A DNA stretch of 33,533 nt, taken from NCBI GenBank assembly GCA_947623185.1, contig CANQGL010000019.1:1-33533 (forward strand). The letters are read 5' to 3'. The notes beneath the pieces are model-generated. The model made no database searches and was not told the DNA's origin. It saw nothing but the letters and a program-made list of their open reading frames with translations. This document shows, piece after piece, positions 31,815 through 33,533 of this stretch. A program made the position numbers and the translations under genes. This stretch comes from an uncultured Lachnospiraceae bacterium (GTDB taxonomy: Bacteria; Bacillota; Clostridia; Lachnospirales; Lachnospiraceae). Numbering within the stretch: position 1 is the first letter of the stretch; each line of letters begins with the position of its first letter.

Positions 31815-33533
31815 TTACAGCATCTTGTCCACGATCGCCATGAGCTCGTCGCCCATCTTCGCGGATTTAGCTTCGGCATCCTCGAGGGAGGTCCCCTTTA
31901 CGCCATAATAGAACTTGATCTTCGGTTCGGTCCCGGACGGACGGATGCAAAGCCATGCGCCGTCGTTCATATCATAGTAAAGTACGTTGGAAGACGGGAG
32001 CCCGGTCGGCTTCACGGCTCCGGTCGCCATGTCGGTGATCGTGTCGGCCTTGTAGTCGCGGGCGGAGACAGTATGGTAACCGCCAAGCTCCTTCGGCGGG
32101 TTCTTGCGGAAGTTCTCCATGATCTCCTGGATCTTGGCAAGTCCCTCGATCCCCTTAAGGCCGATGGATTTTACGGTATCCTTGTAGTATCCGTACTTCT
32201 CGTACATCGCGAGCATCGCATCCCAGAGCGTCATGCCCTTTTCCTTATAGTAGGCAGCCGCCTCACAGAGTGCGGCGGTCGCGGAGATCGCGTCCTTGTC
32301 GCGGGCGTAGGTCCCGATCAGGCAGCCGTAGCTCTCCTCCATGCCGAACATGTATTTTCCTTTGCCGGTCTCCTCCTCCTTGAGGATCTGCTGGCCGATG
32401 TACTTGAATCCGGTCAGGACCTCGACCAGTTCGCAGCCGTAGTTCTTTGCGACCGCGTCGACCAGATTCGTGGTGACGATGGACTTGACGACCTGTCCGT
32501 CGGCCGGGATCTCGCCCTTGGCCTGCTTCTGGCTGAGCACATAGTCGCAGAGCAGGGAACCCGACATGTTTCCGGTCAGCGGGATATATTCTCCGGACTT
32601 GGAATCCTTGACATAAACGCCGAGACGGTCCGCGTCGGGATCGGTCGCCAGAACAAGATCGGCGTTCTTTTCCTTCGCCAGCTTAAGTCCCAGTTCGAAC
32701 GCTTCGGCCGCTTCCGGGTTCGGATAGCTTACGGTCGGGAAGTCTCCGTTCGGGAGCTCCTGCTCCGGAACGACGTATACGTTCTCGAAACCGAGTTCTC
32801 TCATCACGCGGCGGGCCGGAATGTTGCCGGTCCCGTGGAGCGGGGTGTAAACGATGGTGATATCTTTCTGCATACGGTCGATCGCCGCCTGATTGACGAC
32901 CTGCGCCTTGACGTGCGCGATGTACTTGTCGTCGACCTCCTTGCCGATCACCTCGAATTTTCCGGCCGCCTTCGCCGCTTCCTCGGTGGTCGTCTTCACG
33001 GTCGAAAGATCCTCGATCGCCAGGACCTCGGCGGTAACGCCCTTATCGTGCGGCGGCGTAAACTGCGCGCCGTCCTCCCAGTATACCTTATAGCCGTTGT
33101 ATTCCGGCGGGTTGTGGCTGGCCGTGATGTTGATGCCGGCGATGCATCCGAGCTCGCGGACCGCGAAGGACAGCTCGGGAGTGGGCCGCAGGGATTCGAA
33201 CTTGTACGCCTTGATCCCGTTGGCGGCCAGCGTCATTGCCGCTTCCATGGCAAACTCCGGGGACATGTGGCGGGAGTCGAACGCGATCGCGACGCCCTTG
33301 TTCTCTCCGCCCTGCTTGATGATGTAATTGGCAAGGCCCTGCGTCGCACGGCGGACCGTATAAATATTCATGCGGTTGATGCCTGCTCCGATCACGCCGC
33401 GAAGACCGGCGGTACCGAACTCCAGGTCCATGTAAAAACGTTCCTTGATCTCGTTCTCATTGTCCTTGATCGCGCGAAGCTCTTCCTTCGTCGCTTCGTC
33501 AAAGTAAGGATTCGCGAGCCATTCCTGATAGAT
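31815..33533 (-). CDS. Phosphoglucomutase/phosphomannomutase, N-terminus beyond the window
   Basis: An alpha-D-phosphohexomutase that interconverts hexose 1- and 6-phosphates. The reading frame stays open to the window end: the 34 codons before the Met at 33431 encode a normal N-terminal sequence (IYQEWLANPYFDEAT and so on), so that Met is internal and only a few residues are missing. At least 572 residues are seen. Landmarks are FGTAGLRG, the phosphoserine loop NITASHNPPEYNGY, the metal loop DPDADRLG, the sugar loop GMEESYG and the phosphate-binding RPSGTEPKIKFY. All are intact. The gene is followed by a strong terminator. Confidence 0.95.
   Translation of the reverse strand: MYQEWLANPYFDEATKEELRAIKDNENEIKERFYMDLEFGTAGLRGVIGAGINRMNIYTVRRATQGLANYIIKQGGENKGVAIAFDSRHMSPEFAMEAAMTLAANGIKAYKFESLRPTPELSFAVRELGCIAGINITASHNPPEYNGYKVYWEDGAQFTPPHDKGVTAEVLAIEDLSTVKTTTEEAAKAAGKFEVIGKEVDDKYIAHVKAQVVNQAAIDRMQKDITIVYTPLHGTGNIPARRVMRELGFENVYVVPEQELPNGDFPTVSYPNPEAAEAFELGLKLAKEKNADLVLATDPDADRLGVYVKDSKSGEYIPLTGNMSGSLLCDYVLSQKQAKGEIPADGQVVKSIVTTNLVDAVAKNYGCELVEVLTGFKYIGQQILKEEETGKGKYMFGMEESYGCLIGTYARDKDAISATAALCEAAAYYKEKGMTLWDAMLAMYEKYGYYKDTVKSIGLKGIEGLAKIQEIMENFRKNPPKELGGYHTVSARDYKADTITDMATGAVKPTGLPSSNVLYYDMNDGAWLCIRPSGTEPKIKFYYGVKGTSLEDAEAKSAKMGDELMAIVDKML

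Overview
The window looks like a chromosomal segment of a gut-type Clostridia, most likely Lachnospiraceae. This is inferred from strong AGGAGG-type ribosome binding sites, consensus TTGACA/TATAAT promoters, Lachnospiraceae-style lipoprotein linkers rich in Ala-Thr-Glu, and gene families common there (LuxS, LarB/LarC, YolD plus Y-family polymerase, SorC regulators). Most of it is GC-rich; the block from about 13.9 to 26.1 kb is visibly AT-richer. I see no tRNA, rRNA, CRISPR array, transposase or phage gene.

Layout. 1-402: a promoter, a possible ~110-nt small RNA with its own terminator, then a second promoter and a long leader. 403-1041: an orotate-phosphoribosyltransferase-like protein. 1138-6357 (minus strand): trpS, a fumarylacetoacetate-hydrolase-family enzyme, larB and larC (nickel-pincer cofactor synthesis), then a Fic-domain protein whose promoter lies inside a long palindrome. 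6555-7034: luxS, divergent from trpS. 7150-13787 (minus): an unusual fusion of a catalytically degenerate GH13 glycogen-debranching-like domain with an O6-alkylguanine-DNA methyltransferase, exonuclease III, an M20 amidohydrolase, a YolD-like protein and a Y-family DNA polymerase. Apart from the amidohydrolase these have a DNA-repair flavour.

14075-26063 is a self-contained carbohydrate locus of two divergent arms around a 280-bp control region. Leftward: sugar-binding lipoprotein, RbsA-type ATPase, RbsC-type permease, an Fe-S old-yellow-enzyme-type flavoenzyme and a beta-propeller lactonase. Rightward: an esterase, a TIM-barrel epimerase/isomerase, a ribulokinase-like FGGY kinase, a second TIM-barrel enzyme and a SorC-family regulator. 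The combination suggests uptake of a modified (esterified, oxidised or aryl-linked) sugar, intracellular removal of the modification, isomerisation and phosphorylation. No single known pathway accounts for all the genes, so this is the best candidate for an undescribed system.

26192-31524 (minus): sn-glycerol-1-phosphate dehydrogenase followed by a complete ABC importer of the ferric/phosphonate type (ATPase, fused double permease, lipoprotein), suggesting uptake of a glycerophosphate-related compound. 31815-33533 (minus): a phosphoglucomutase/phosphomannomutase whose first few residues lie beyond the window end.
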